Origin: Lachnospiraceae bacterium UBA1066
GTDB taxonomy: Bacteria; Bacillota; Clostridia; Lachnospirales; Lachnospiraceae
NCBI GenBank assembly: GCA_002316215.1
Contig: DCDB01000020.1
Span: forward strand, 1 to 10,689
Length of the DNA stretch: 10,689 bases
Direction of reading: 5' to 3'
Numbering within the stretch: position 1 is the stretch's first letter; the number at the start of each line of letters is the position of its first letter. Shown in pieces: positions 4,887-10,689 of this stretch. Under the pieces are notes generated by a model that worked only from the letters and a program-made list of their open reading frames with translations, had not been told where the DNA came from and did not search any database. Made by a program: the position numbers and the translations under genes.

Positions 4887-6087
4887 GGATACGGGACTTA
4901 CAGAACAGGACATCAAAGACAAGGTAAAAAAGTATATGATCGAGACGTACGAACGCTATGATTTTGTGGCGGAGACGGCGAAAGGAATGTATATGTATGC
5001 ACCGGACGGCACGGCCTATCTGGATTTCTACGCAGGGATCGCCGTCAACGGGGCAGGAAACTGCAACGAGAAGGTTGTCGCGGCAGTGCGTGAGCAGTGC
5101 GGAGAGATCATGCAGACGTTTAATTATCCTTATACGATTCCGCAGGCGCTTCTTGCGGAGAAGATCTGCACGACGATTGGCATGGACAAGGTCTTTTTCC
5201 AGAATTCCGGTACCGAGTCGAATGAAGCCATGATCAAAATGGCGAGGAAGTACGGCGTGGAGAAATACGGGCCGCAAAAATATGAAATTATTACGGCGTG
5301 GGATTCCTTTCACGGCAGGACTTTCGGATCTATGAGCGCGACAGGGCAGCCGGATAATGCCTGCCAGATCGGCTTCGGCAACATGACCCCGGGATTCGTC
5401 TACGCGAAATTTAACGATCTGGATTCCTTCCGGGAGAAGATAACAGAGAATACGGTTGCCATCATGGTCGAGCCGGTGCAGGGGGAAGGCGGCGTTCACC
5501 CGGCGACCGCGGAATTCATGACGGGACTTAGGAAGCTTTGCGACGATAAGGGACTGCTGCTCCTTTTAGACGAGGTACAGACGGGTTGGTGCCGCACAGG
5601 CGCCGTCATGAGTTTCATGAATTACGGAATTAAGCCGGACATCGTTTCGATGGCGAAAGCCCTGGGCGGCGGCATGCCGATCGGTGCTATCTGCGCGACA
5701 AATGAGGCAGCAAAAGCATTTACGATGGGTTCGCACGGTTCGACCTTCGGCGGTCATCCGGTATGCTGTGCGGCCGCGCTAGCCGAGATTAATGAGCTTC
5801 TCGACCGCGGCTGCGCCGAAAATGCGAAAAAAATGGGAGATTATTTTTGCGCGAAGCTTGAGACGCTGCCGCATGTCAAAGAGGTGCGGCACCAGGGGCT
5901 CTTCGTTGGCGTCGAATTCGACGAAACGCTGAATGCGAAGGACGTCAAGCACGGCTGTTTCGACCGCAAGCTTCTGGTCACAGCGATCGGCGATCATATC
6001 ATCCGTATGGTGCCGCCGCTTATCCTGGAAAAGAAGCATTGCGACGACGCGTATGAAATTCTAAAGCAGACAGTAGAAGCACTGTAA
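4876..6087 (+). CDS. Class-III PLP-dependent aminotransferase, acetylornithine-aminotransferase-like
   Basis: 403 residues, normal for the ArgD/ornithine-aminotransferase group. The ATG at 4876 is preferred because GAGGAG (4864-4869) lies 6 nt upstream; the in-frame ATG at 4849 has no ribosome-binding site. Motifs in order: NSGTESNEAMIKMARK (110-125, cofactor phosphate region), FHGRTFGSMSATGQ (145-158), EPVQGEGGV (199-207), LLLLDEVQTGWCRTG (228-242, Asp232 contacts the pyridine nitrogen), MAKALGGGMPIGA (259-271, Lys261 forms the Schiff base), GSHGSTFGGHPV (285-296) and IRMVPPLIL (376-384, carboxylate Arg377). By family it transfers an amino group from an acylated or basic amino acid to 2-oxoglutarate. 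Most ArgD proteins have GGNP where this has GGHP, and no other arginine-biosynthesis gene is visible, so I leave the substrate and gene symbol open. A terminator follows at 6177-6208. Confidence 0.93.
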   Translation: MKLKDTGLTEQDIKDKVKKYMIETYERYDFVAETAKGMYMYAPDGTAYLDFYAGIAVNGAGNCNEKVVAAVREQCGEIMQTFNYPYTIPQALLAEKICTTIGMDKVFFQNSGTESNEAMIKMARKYGVEKYGPQKYEIITAWDSFHGRTFGSMSATGQPDNACQIGFGNMTPGFVYAKFNDLDSFREKITENTVAIMVEPVQGEGGVHPATAEFMTGLRKLCDDKGLLLLLDEVQTGWCRTGAVMSFMNYGIKPDIVSMAKALGGGMPIGAICATNEAAKAFTMGSHGSTFGGHPVCCAAALAEINELLDRGCAENAKKMGDYFCAKLETLPHVKEVRHQGLFVGVEFDETLNAKDVKHGCFDRKLLVTAIGDHIIRMVPPLILEKKHCDDAYEILKQTVEAL

Positions 6088-6112
6088 AAGGAGTGGGATA
6101 AGCGGCCGTTTC

Positions 6113-6145
6113 ATCAGCTGCATAAAAATGGGTGCAGGAGCTGAT
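6113..6145. repeat. Inverted repeat after the aminotransferase gene
   Basis: ATCAGCT (6113-6119) pairs exactly with AGCTGAT (6139-6145). An inner GCA (6120-6122) can pair with TGC (6133-6135), leaving AGG as a bulge. It is followed by an AT-rich inverted repeat, AAAAAACT (6152-6159) with AGTTTTTT (6168-6175), and then the terminator at 6177-6208. It may be part of the mRNA 3' end; no known motif is recognised. Confidence 0.5.
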
Positions 6146-6176
6146 AACCGGAAAAAACTTTTTAGAGAGTTTTTTT

Positions 6177-6208
6177 GAGGAGTGTGGAGACACACTCCTC
6201 TTTATATT
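6177..6208 (+). terminator. Rho-independent terminator of the aminotransferase unit
   Basis: GAGGAGTGTG (6177-6186) and CACACTCCTC (6191-6200) form a perfect 10-bp stem capped by GAGA, a GNRA-type tetraloop. TTTATATT follows. It lies 90 bp after the aminotransferase stop and separates that gene from the comEC promoter. Confidence 0.85.
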
Positions 6209-6241
6209 AGAGGCGAAAATGGCAGCAAAGGCGGATAAAAG

Positions 6242-6272
6242 GCTTTCCCGAAAGCGATACGGATGTTATAAT
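6242..6272 (+). promoter_or_regulatory. Extended -10 promoter for comEC
   Basis: TGTTATAAT (6264-6272) is a perfect -10 TATAAT with the TG extension. A good -35 is absent; the bases at the right distance lie in a 6-bp inverted repeat, GCTTTC (6242-6247) and GAAAGC (6250-6255). A further GCTTTC follows at 6273-6278. The repeat overlapping the -35 position could be an operator. The start of transcription would be near 6279, about 45 nt before the comEC start codon. Confidence 0.6.
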
Positions 6273-6325
6273 GCTTTCAAGGAGCAGCTTGTTTTATCAG
6301 CCGCTTTTGACTTAAGGAGGAGCCT

Positions 6326-8551
6326 TTGGGAAGACGCCCGCTGTGTCTCCTGTGTTCTCTGCTTATGGTTTTTCTCTTTTTCCTGCACCTTTTCGGGGTT
6401 CCGCTTCTGCCGGATCCGCCGGGTGCCGAAAGAGCGGATGCCTATCTTGATACGCCCTATACCGTTACGGTGACGGGGAGGGTCGTAAGTTCCGAAGCAC
6501 AGGAAGACTATTCTATCTGTATCCTTAAGCAGACTGTTCTGTCTGTGAAATCCGAAAAGTTTAAATTAAACAGAGTCCGGCTTTCCTTTAAAATCCCGCG
6601 TCATTATGCTGTCGGGACTGTCATTTCCGCGCGCGGAATTCTGGAAAAGGTTACCGGGGCGACAAACCCGGGACAGTTTGACAAGACTCTTTATTACCGT
6701 GTCCAGAACATCGGCTATACGATGAAGAATCCGGACGTCACGGTTTTGAATCCATCCTGCGATTACCTTCTGGAAGGGCTGGCGCTTCTGCGCGAAGCAG
6801 CAGTGCAGCGCATACGCACGGTCTATCCGGCAGATGTATCCGATGTCCTCGGCGCCATGCTGACGGGGAGCCGCTCAATGCTTTCCCTGGAAGAAAAGTC
6901 GCGCTACCAGATGGGCGGCATTTCCCATATGCTTGCCATTTCGGGCCTGCATATCAGCCTTCTGGGCATGGGGGTCTTCAATCTTCTTCGGAAAATGAGG
7001 CTCGGGATGAAGCCGGCAGCGTTCGTGTCAACAGGCCTGCTGCTTTTATACGCGATTCTTACCGGAATGTCCGTCTCGACGCTGCGGGCCTTTATCATGT
7101 TTGCCCTCGTCATGGGAGCGAAGCTTTCCGGACGGACCTACGATTCCTTCACGGCTGCCGCTCTGGCCGCCATTTTAATCCTGATTGACAATCCGTACTA
7201 CCTTTTTTACAGCGGATTCCAGCTGTCTTTTCTGGCGGTGACCGTCTGCGCCTTTTTCAGGAAGAGAAGCCGGCTGATGCTGGGCATCCTGCTGTATTTC
7301 TGCACGCTGCCGCTCGTGCTGCTTTCCTTTTACGAGATACCGCTTTACGGGATCCTGATCAACTTTGCTGCGGTGCCTTTACTGCCGTTTGTGCTGGGGT
7401 TCGGCATCCTGGGGACGGTGCTCGGAGGCGTTTTCGTCTGGCCTGCCGTCCTCTGCCTGCGCTTCTACGATTTCCTGCTTTCTCTTGCGCAGAAAATGCC
7501 TGCCTCTTCGCTGATTCTGGGAAAACCTTCCTCCTTCAGCCTGGTGGTTTACGGCGCACTTTTGGTTTCATTTCTCGTACTTTCGGAACGCTGGCGGCTG
7601 AAAAAGAAAAGGTTCTGGCTGCTTCTCATGCTGCCTCTGATGGTCGGCATTTTTGCCCTGCGTCCGCGTACGGGACTTGAAATGACTTTTATCGATGTGG
7701 GGCAGGGCGACGGCTGCCTCATCGAATCACCGGGCGGGCTGAATATCCTCGTCGACAGCGGTTCTTCGACGGCCATGGACGTCGGAACCTACCGCGTCCT
7801 GCCGCTTTTAAAATGCAGAGGGGTGCGGAAGCTGGATTACATCTTTGCAACGCACATGGATTCCGATCACATCGGAGGCATCAAAGAAATTCTGACCGCC
7901 GTCCGTGACCGGACGACGTCGCTTTCCGTCGGAACGCTCGTGCTGCCGTACGTCAAAGAAAGAGGAGAGACTTACCGTGAAATGCAAAAGCTCGCGAAGG
8001 AAGCGGGCGTACGCGTCCTGACCGTACAGGCGGGGGATTCATTTATCGAAGGAGGAGAGGCTGAAAGCGGGAAGAATTCAGAGAGTAAGCTGAATGTCCG
8101 CGTGCTGGGTCCGGAGCCTGCCGTTGAAGTAAGCCCAATCGATGAGAACGCCCAGTGCATCGTCCTTTCGGTTTCCTATGGGGACTTCGATGCGCTGCTC
8201 ACGGGAGACGTCTCCGGGGCGGGAGAGGCAAACCTTGTAAAGATCCTGCGGAATCAGGATAAGGAATACGAGCTCCTGAAGGTTGCCCATCACGGATCGA
8301 AATATTCGACGCCGAAGGAACTTCTGGATCTCATCCGCCCGCAGATGAGCGTCATTTCCGTCGGGAAGGGCAATTGGTACGGCCATCCCCATGCCGAGCT
8401 TATCAAGCGGCTGAAGGCTTCCGGGACGGACATTTACGAAACCGAATATGCCGGAGCCGTAACCGTTACAAGCGACGGGAAGGGCTTCCGGGCGGAAAAG
8501 TTCGTAAACGGTCAGAGCATCGGGACGGCAGTCTACAATTCGGCAGCGTGA
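6326..8551 (+). CDS. comEC: ComEC/Rec2-type DNA internalisation protein
   Basis: The polytopic membrane channel through which single-stranded DNA enters the cytoplasm during natural transformation; 741 residues is typical. The start is TTG 6326: AGGAGG (6315-6320) is 5 nt upstream and an in-frame TGA lies at 6308, so no earlier start is possible. Layout: two hydrophobic segments are not resolved at the N-terminus, only one (about 7-28), then an OB-like soluble region (42-145, DUF4131-type, with the NPGQFDKTLYYR motif near 114-125). The Competence domain (about 170-440) contains LTGSRSMLS, the signature HMLAISGLHISLLGMG (201-216) and several helices. A metallo-beta-lactamase-like domain spans about 451-725: FIDVGQGDGCLI, THMDSDHIGGI (509-519, metal ligands His510, Asp512, Asp514 and His515), LLTGDVS (Asp628) and VAHHGSKYSTP (653-663). 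All nuclease-domain ligands look intact. No comEA is adjacent, and the gene appears to form its own transcription unit. Confidence 0.96.
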   Translation: MGRRPLCLLCSLLMVFLFFLHLFGVPLLPDPPGAERADAYLDTPYTVTVTGRVVSSEAQEDYSICILKQTVLSVKSEKFKLNRVRLSFKIPRHYAVGTVISARGILEKVTGATNPGQFDKTLYYRVQNIGYTMKNPDVTVLNPSCDYLLEGLALLREAAVQRIRTVYPADVSDVLGAMLTGSRSMLSLEEKSRYQMGGISHMLAISGLHISLLGMGVFNLLRKMRLGMKPAAFVSTGLLLLYAILTGMSVSTLRAFIMFALVMGAKLSGRTYDSFTAAALAAILILIDNPYYLFYSGFQLSFLAVTVCAFFRKRSRLMLGILLYFCTLPLVLLSFYEIPLYGILINFAAVPLLPFVLGFGILGTVLGGVFVWPAVLCLRFYDFLLSLAQKMPASSLILGKPSSFSLVVYGALLVSFLVLSERWRLKKKRFWLLLMLPLMVGIFALRPRTGLEMTFIDVGQGDGCLIESPGGLNILVDSGSSTAMDVGTYRVLPLLKCRGVRKLDYIFATHMDSDHIGGIKEILTAVRDRTTSLSVGTLVLPYVKERGETYREMQKLAKEAGVRVLTVQAGDSFIEGGEAESGKNSESKLNVRVLGPEPAVEVSPIDENAQCIVLSVSYGDFDALLTGDVSGAGEANLVKILRNQDKEYELLKVAHHGSKYSTPKELLDLIRPQMSVISVGKGNWYGHPHAELIKRLKASGTDIYETEYAGAVTVTSDGKGFRAEKFVNGQSIGTAVYNSAA

Positions 8552-8637
8552 TGTCCCCGGCAAAACTGGCAGGGCATGGTGGAAGACAGAAAAAGACAGA
8601 AACCGAAAGTACTTTCATCGTACGGGAATCCCTTTTG

Positions 8638-8646
8638 TGGTAGAAT
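8638..8646 (+). promoter_or_regulatory. Extended -10 promoter element before the AAA/PD-(D/E)XK gene
   Basis: TGGTAGAAT is a TG-extended -10 with TAGAAT matching the consensus at 5 of 6 positions. No clear -35 is visible at 16-18 bp upstream. Transcription would start near 8653, leaving a short leader of about 36 nt to the GTG at 8689. It suggests the gene is expressed independently of comEC. Confidence 0.5.
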
Positions 8647-8688
8647 AAAGACAACAAGGCAACAACGGTCGGAAGAGGAGGCCTCAGC

Positions 8689-10326
8689 GTGAAAAAGAGT
8701 ATTTGCACCTCAACATATTCCTTTCGGACACTCCGCGAAGGCGGATTCGTATACGTCGATAAGACGAAGGAGATTTTTGATTTGGTAAGGCCGGAAACTG
8801 CCCAGGTCTTTTGCGCGCGTCCGCGCAGGTTCGGCAAGAGCCTCATGATTTCGACACTTGAAGCTTTATTTCAGGGAGACCGGGAACTTTTTGAAGGGCT
8901 TTATATAACAGAAAATGAAGTGCCCTACAACTGGGAAGAATATCCTGTCATTCATCTGAATCTTACCAGCTGCAACGCTTCTTCACCGGAACGGCTTGAG
9001 GCGTGGCTTCGGCACGCAGTTCTTCTGATAGCGGATAACTATGGCCTGCATTTGCAGGAGAACTATGCGGAGATTATGTTCGAGAACCTTATCATAGGGC
9101 TCGTTAAGAAAAGTGGGAAAAAGGCGGTCCTTTTGCTTGACGAATATGATAAACCGCTGACAGACAGCATAAATAATCCAAAGCTTGAGGATATCCGTTC
9201 AGAGCTTGAAGGCTTTTACGGCGTCATCAAAGCTCAGGAAGAAAATCTGAGGTTCACATTTATTACAGGAGTAACACGATTCAGCCAGGTGTCGATTTTC
9301 AGTAAACTGAACAATCTTTCGGATATCAGTATGGCTAAGAATTATGCCACAATGTTCGGATACACGGAAGAAGAACTTCTGAATTATTTTGGAGAGCATA
9401 TAGCAGATGCGGTGCATTCCGGCGTGCAGGATGCGGATGGAAATACACTTGGCAAAGATACGTTCATTGAGGCAATCCGGGCTCAGTATGACGGTTTCTG
9501 TTTCTTCCCGGACTGCGAGACCGTTTACAATCCGGTGTCGATCGGGAAGTTTTTTAATGGTGATTATTTATTCAAAAACTATTGGTATGAAACGGCGACG
9601 CCATCATTTCTGGTGGATTTGGCAAGAAAGAAGCCTTTATATCTTACGGACGCGGATAACCTGATTATTTCGGAATCCGGGCTTTCTGCGTTCAATCTTC
9701 AGGATTTCAGGAATCCTTCTTTCAGCAGGATACAGCTCATTGAACTCCTGCTTCAGACCGGATATCTGACGATTGCAGATTGGGCTCCGAACTATGGAAC
9801 AGCGGATTTGTTCTACCGGCTTCGATTCCCGAATGAAGAGGTTTCTCTGTCTTTTGACCGGCTGCTCGTGCGCGCATATACAGGCATGGATGAGGGAGAC
9901 TCTATGGTTTACGTACAGAGACTTATTCATTCTGCTTTTTCGGGTGACACAGATCAGATGGTTGACCTTTTGAAATCATTTTTTACCGGATTTTCCTATC
10001 AGGTCGATAAACCGGATGAAGGACATTTTCAGACAATCGTTTATTGCATTTTTAAGCTGTGCGGCATGCATATCCGCTCAGAGGAAACGACGAATATCGG
10101 ACGGATTGATGCCGTGCTTCATTCCGGCGCCCATCTTTATATTATTGAGTTTAAATTCAACAAGACGGCAGGCGGGGCTGTGAAGCAGATCGAGAATACG
10201 AAATATGCAGAAAAATACATACTCTCAGCAAGAGAACACGGCCGCATGGTTCATTTGCTGGGGATAAATTTCTCCCTGAAGGACAGGAATATCATAGATG
10301 AATATAAAGAGAAAATAGTGGATTAA
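8689..10326 (+). CDS. AAA-ATPase-like protein with C-terminal PD-(D/E)XK nuclease domain
   Basis: 545 residues, matching the AAA-ATPase_like plus PDDEXK_9 architecture found in many copies in Clostridia and Bacteroidetes; the cellular role is unproven. The start is GTG 8689 with AGGAGG (8676-8681) 7 nt upstream. The N-terminal ATPase contains FVYVDKTKEI (20-29), the Walker A variant CARPRRFGKSL (42-52, Lys50), Walker B AVLLLDEYDKPL (146-157) and TGVTRFSQVSIFSKLNNLSD (193-212), typical of the family. The middle has QYDGFCF (266-272) and YNPVSIGKFF (280-289), also family features. The C-terminal nuclease-like core is GRIDAVL (471-477, Asp474), YIIEFKF (484-490, Glu487 and Lys489) and Gln500 in AVKQIENTKYAEKY. 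All expected catalytic residues are present, so it is probably an active Mg-dependent nuclease-like enzyme or a recent copy of one. Lineage-specific expansion suggests mobility or a defence-type role; that is inference. Confidence 0.9.
   Translation: MKKSICTSTYSFRTLREGGFVYVDKTKEIFDLVRPETAQVFCARPRRFGKSLMISTLEALFQGDRELFEGLYITENEVPYNWEEYPVIHLNLTSCNASSPERLEAWLRHAVLLIADNYGLHLQENYAEIMFENLIIGLVKKSGKKAVLLLDEYDKPLTDSINNPKLEDIRSELEGFYGVIKAQEENLRFTFITGVTRFSQVSIFSKLNNLSDISMAKNYATMFGYTEEELLNYFGEHIADAVHSGVQDADGNTLGKDTFIEAIRAQYDGFCFFPDCETVYNPVSIGKFFNGDYLFKNYWYETATPSFLVDLARKKPLYLTDADNLIISESGLSAFNLQDFRNPSFSRIQLIELLLQTGYLTIADWAPNYGTADLFYRLRFPNEEVSLSFDRLLVRAYTGMDEGDSMVYVQRLIHSAFSGDTDQMVDLLKSFFTGFSYQVDKPDEGHFQTIVYCIFKLCGMHIRSEETTNIGRIDAVLHSGAHLYIIEFKFNKTAGGAVKQIENTKYAEKYILSAREHGRMVHLLGINFSLKDRNIIDEYKEKIVD
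10280..10308 (+). promoter_or_regulatory. Possible promoter inside the end of the AAA/PD-(D/E)XK gene
   Basis: AGGACA (10280-10285, 4 of 6 to the -35 consensus) and TATAAA (10303-10308, 5 of 6 to the -10) are 17 bp apart. A transcript would start near 10315, just before the structured RNA candidate at 10337-10540. Overlap with coding sequence and an average score keep confidence low. Confidence 0.35.
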
Positions 10327-10336
10327 AGAAGAACAC

Positions 10337-10540
10337 GGTGCCGGACACCAATGTGGGAGCCGCAGAGGCTCAGGGTGGCCGCGTACTGTCGCATGTCGAA
10401 GGGGTTCGAAGAGCAAGACCCAGAGCTGTTGACTTCTGCACGGCAATCGATATGGCATTCTGCCGTACGGATGCCACCCCTCATAGGCATCACGTGCGGC
10501 ATGGGCCACTTCTGAATGGGAATCCGGGGGTGGTCTTTTT
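10337..10540 (+). ncRNA. Candidate structured RNA of about 200 nt ending in a U-tract
   Basis: The segment has no credible gene and many complementary arms. Outer helix: GACACC (10344-10349) with GGTGGTC (10529-10535, one bulge). Hairpin: GAGCC (10357-10361) with GGCTC (10367-10371). Long-range helix: GGGTGGCC (10373-10380) with GGCCACTT (10504-10511, two G-U pairs). Inside it: GTCGA (10395-10399) with TTGAC (10429-10433) enclosing GGGTT (10402-10406) with GACCC (10417-10421). Then ACGGCA (10440-10445) with TGCCGT (10461-10466), and GATGCC (10470-10475) with GGCATC (10486-10491). The last loop holds ACCCC, which can pair with GGGGT (10527-10531) as a pseudoknot or as the terminator stem CCACCCC/GGGGTGG. 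TTTTTT follows at 10536-10541. The multi-helix, pseudoknotted design resembles the large structured RNAs of Bacillota. raiA RNA is one candidate by size and host range, but I cannot confirm the identity by eye. Confidence 0.6.
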
Positions 10541-10541
10541 T
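10474..10541 (+). terminator. Terminator-like 3' end of the structured RNA candidate
   Basis: CCACCCC (10474-10480) is complementary to GGGGTGG (10527-10533), followed by TC and a run of six T. The loop is long (46 nt) and contains further pairings. The same G-rich strand can instead pair with the 5' outer helix, so the two folds compete. The T-run after a GC-rich arm supports transcription ending near 10541. Confidence 0.5.
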
Positions 10542-10573
10542 GTGTTTGAGAAAGGCTTTATACTAAAAAGTAT

Positions 10574-10602
10574 TTGTTCATTCAAACTAGGCGTACTATA
10601 AT
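10574..10602 (+). promoter_or_regulatory. Promoter for the downstream unit beyond the window
   Basis: TTGTTC (10574-10579) and a perfect TATAAT (10597-10602) are 17 bp apart. Transcription would start near 10609 and read rightward out of the window. It lies about 30 bp after the T-run of the preceding RNA candidate, marking a new transcription unit. Confidence 0.6.
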
Positions 10603-10608
10603 GGAAAC

Positions 10609-10689
10609 AAGGGAATTCGTGCAGCAGTTGTTCTGCTCTTGAGGGGTGCAGAGTTGCGAAGAAGGGGCATCCGTCAGGGGAATCTTGAT
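10609..10689 (+). promoter_or_regulatory. Start of a structured 5' leader, possibly a lysine (L-box) riboswitch, cut by the window end
   Basis: After the promoter there is no start codon with a ribosome-binding site. A small hairpin, AGCAG-TTGTT-CTGCT, comes first (about 10622-10636). The following bases include GCAGAGTTGCGAAG and later GTCAGGGGAATC. These recall the 5' part of lysine riboswitches (AGAGG-UGCGA, then a GGGGA-containing loop), but the AGUA element expected between them is not evident. The rest of any aptamer lies outside the window. I would treat it as an unidentified leader with L-box as the first hypothesis. Confidence 0.3.

Noticed and set aside
6132..6473. 113-codon plus-strand frame overlapping the comEC start
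   Set aside because: It runs through the terminator at 6177-6208 and into comEC in another frame, with no ribosome-binding site or motif.
10338..10601. 87-codon plus-strand frame in the 3' non-coding region
   Set aside because: No ribosome-binding site, runs through the RNA helices, the T-run and the next promoter, and the peptide has no recognisable motif.

Overview
The window looks like chromosomal DNA of a mid-GC Clostridia (Bacillota), most likely a Lachnospiraceae-type gut anaerobe. This rests on consistent AGGAGG ribosome-binding sites, frequent TTG and GTG starts, a C-terminal domain resembling DUF6591, a cytidylate-kinase-like protein and an AAA-ATPase/PD-(D/E)XK protein, all typical of that group. 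Every gene I accept lies on the + strand. I see no tRNA, rRNA, CRISPR array, transposase or phage gene.

Layout. (1) Positions 1-894 hold the 3' part of a membrane-anchored protein with an Ala/Gly/Thr-rich linker and a C-terminal DUF6591-like domain. (2) Positions 895-1305 are a 411-nt non-coding stretch with a tandem 26/27-bp repeat, a near-consensus sigma-A promoter, nested inverted repeats and a strong UUCG-capped terminator-like hairpin. It is either an attenuated leader of the next operon or a small RNA gene. (3) Positions 1306-3952 hold a complete polar amino-acid ABC importer: lipoprotein, permease and ATPase. (4) Positions 4045-4686 encode a cytidylate-kinase-like protein. A 5 x 13-bp tandem repeat follows, then a class-III PLP aminotransferase of the acetylornithine-aminotransferase type (4876-6087), closed by a terminator at 6177-6208. 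(5) Positions 6326-8551 encode ComEC/Rec2, the DNA-uptake channel, behind an extended -10 promoter. (6) Positions 8689-10326 encode an intact AAA-ATPase-like/PD-(D/E)XK protein behind its own extended -10 element. (7) Positions 10327-10689 have no credible gene. They hold a probable structured RNA of about 200 nt ending in a U-tract, then a second promoter and the start of another structured leader cut by the window edge.

Function. The importer, the kinase-like protein and the aminotransferase could be transcribed together, because no terminator is visible between 3952 and 6087. An amino-acid uptake and transamination role is plausible, but the substrate cannot be read from the sequence. ComEC and the AAA/PD-(D/E)XK gene look like separate units. 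The coding content is mostly ordinary. The parts most worth a second look are the non-coding ones: 895-1305, 4687-4875, 6088-6325 and especially 10327-10689.
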